From the NCBI GenBank assembly GCA_003554375.1, contig PWGF01000092.1:1-6466 (forward strand): 6,466 nt of DNA, given 5' to 3'. The stretch is from Spirochaetaceae bacterium (GTDB lineage: Bacteria > Spirochaetota > Spirochaetia > DSM-27196 > SKKC01). This document shows, in pieces, positions 5,608-6,466 of this stretch (its first letter is position 1; every line of letters begins with the position of its first letter). Position numbers and translations under genes: made by a program. Below the pieces are notes generated by a model. It searched no databases and was not told the origin of the DNA. It was given only the letters and a program-made list of their open reading frames with translations.

Positions 5608-6466
5608 TTCCACATGCCGGGCAGCTCACGGCCGCAGGAGCCGCATCTTCCCTCATCGAGATTGACCTCGGTTACCGTAAACCCAGTTCTGCCGATTACC
5701 TTCTCATTGCAGCCGGCACAGTAGGTGCTGTTTGCCGGGTGGCCGGGTACGTTACCGATATACACATATCTGAGCCCCTCCTCCAGCGCGATCCGTCTCG
5801 CCTGCTCCAGGGTATCGACCGGGGTCGAAGGGAGCTCCGTCAATTCATATGCGGGCGAGAAACGGTTGAAATGCACCGGCACCTCCTCGCCGAGATTCTC
5901 CCTGATCCAGCGGCACATCTCCCGCGTTTGCTCCGGGTCGTCGTTCAACGTAGGGATCAGAAGATTGACGATCTCAAACCAGACTCCCGATTCGTCGACG
6001 ACTTCCAGAGTGTCGAGCACCGGTTCAAGCTGCGAGAAGGAGGTCTCCCTATAGAACTCGGCGGTAAAGCCTTTGAGATCGACGCAGACGGCGTCCATGT
6101 GCCGCAGAAGCTTCCTCAGCGGCTCAGGGTTCATCGCTCCGTTGGTGTGAAACAGAGTGAGCAGCCCCTTCTCTTGGGCGAGCACCGCCGTGTCGTACAT
6201 ATACTCGTAGAATACGGTCGGCTCGTTTATCGTGAACGACATCGACCGGACGCCGTTTTCCAAGGCCTTGTCGACAACCTCCTCAGGCGAAAGCCGATGA
6301 GAGCGTACCTCCTCGGGGCTCTTGGTAGCAACGTGCCAGTTGTGACAAAAGCTGCACCTGAAGTTGCAGCCGGCGGTGAACACGCCAACGTTGCCGTGTC
6401 CCGGAAGCACATGATACAGCGGCTCTTTTTCTACGGGGGCGAAGTCGAACCCGGCCGGCCTGCCGT
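5604..6466 (-). CDS. amrS: AmmeMemoRadiSam system radical SAM enzyme (partial, 5' end outside window)
   Basis: A COG1180-type radical SAM protein, related to pyruvate formate-lyase activating enzymes. The coding frame runs through 6466: upstream of the GTG at 6410 it still encodes GRPAGFDFAPVEKEPLYH, matching the conserved 'P.EKkPLYHFLPG' lead-in. So that GTG is not the start, and the N-terminus lies beyond the window. The [4Fe-4S] cluster motif CNFRCSFCHNW (C-x3-C-x2-C, Cys codons at about 6366-6345) follows FTAGC. Further along are INEPTVFYEY, DLKGF, LIPTLND, NRFSPAYELTELPST and YVYIGNVPGH. A C-terminal zinc-ribbon-like tail has two CxxC pairs (YCAGC and CGSCG) and ends GMW. The family works with AMMECR1 and Memo partner proteins, neither of which is in the window; the exact reaction is not well settled. 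The gene looks intact and converges on the synthase relic with overlapping stop codons. Confidence 0.9.
   Translation of the reverse strand, partial: GRPAGFDFAPVEKEPLYHVLPGHGNVGVFTAGCNFRCSFCHNWHVATKSPEEVRSHRLSPEEVVDKALENGVRSMSFTINEPTVFYEYMYDTAVLAQEKGLLTLFHTNGAMNPEPLRKLLRHMDAVCVDLKGFTAEFYRETSFSQLEPVLDTLEVVDESGVWFEIVNLLIPTLNDDPEQTREMCRWIRENLGEEVPVHFNRFSPAYELTELPSTPVDTLEQARRIALEEGLRYVYIGNVPGHPANSTYCAGCNEKVIGRTGFTVTEVNLDEGRCGSCGRELPGMWN

Noticed and set aside
6410..6410. GTG at 6410 as the start of the radical SAM gene
   Set aside because: The frame upstream continues to the window edge and encodes conserved family residues (VEKEPLYH), so the gene starts outside the window.

Overview
The window most likely comes from a spirochaete-like bacterium (Spirochaetales). 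This is an inference from protein style: a lipoprotein with an LFGC lipobox, two different proteins with InlB/Listeria-Bacteroides-type repeats, and a DUF1566 (Lcl C-terminal) surface protein of a kind common in free-living and host-associated spirochaetes. The exported proteins are very rich in Asp and Glu, which would also fit a saline or alkaline habitat. No rRNA, tRNA, CRISPR array or complete mobile element is visible.

Layout. (1) 50-898 (+): an intact acidic secreted protein built from two tandem copies of one domain, of no family I recognise. (2) About 1021-1603 (+): the decayed remains of a GIDE-domain protein and a LemA-family membrane protein, spread over three reading frames. (3) About 1605-2636 (+): the body of a surface protein (InlB/Flg_new repeat, Fn3-like domain, DUF1566 domain) that has lost its own start and signal sequence and is joined directly to the broken LemA end. 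(4) 2637-2941: intergenic, with a strong UUCG-capped hairpin, a 12-bp palindrome and a second stem-loop between convergent genes. (5) 2942-4003 (-): an intact lipoprotein with two divergent InlB-type repeats, a strong ribosome binding site and a good sigma-70-type promoter at 4158-4186. (6) About 4311-4584 (+): a shortened transposase relic. (7) About 4585-5607 (+): a membrane-bound spermidine-synthase-like gene, broken by an internal deletion and a second frameshift. (8) 5604-6466 (-): a radical SAM enzyme of the AmmeMemoRadiSam type (AmrS), running off the right edge.

The intact genes are the two exported proteins and amrS. Between them lies a stretch of gene remains in which partial genes have been joined by deletions. 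At least four internal junctions or deletions are visible: GIDE/LemA, LemA/DUF1566 protein, within the transposase and on into the synthase, and within the synthase. I see no convincing new multi-gene system. The most notable points are the chimeric junction near 1600, the DUF1566 C-terminus as a possible diversity-generating-retroelement target (no reverse transcriptase in the window), the unrecognised tandem-domain secreted protein, and the promoter of the lipoprotein lying at the edge of the transposase relic.
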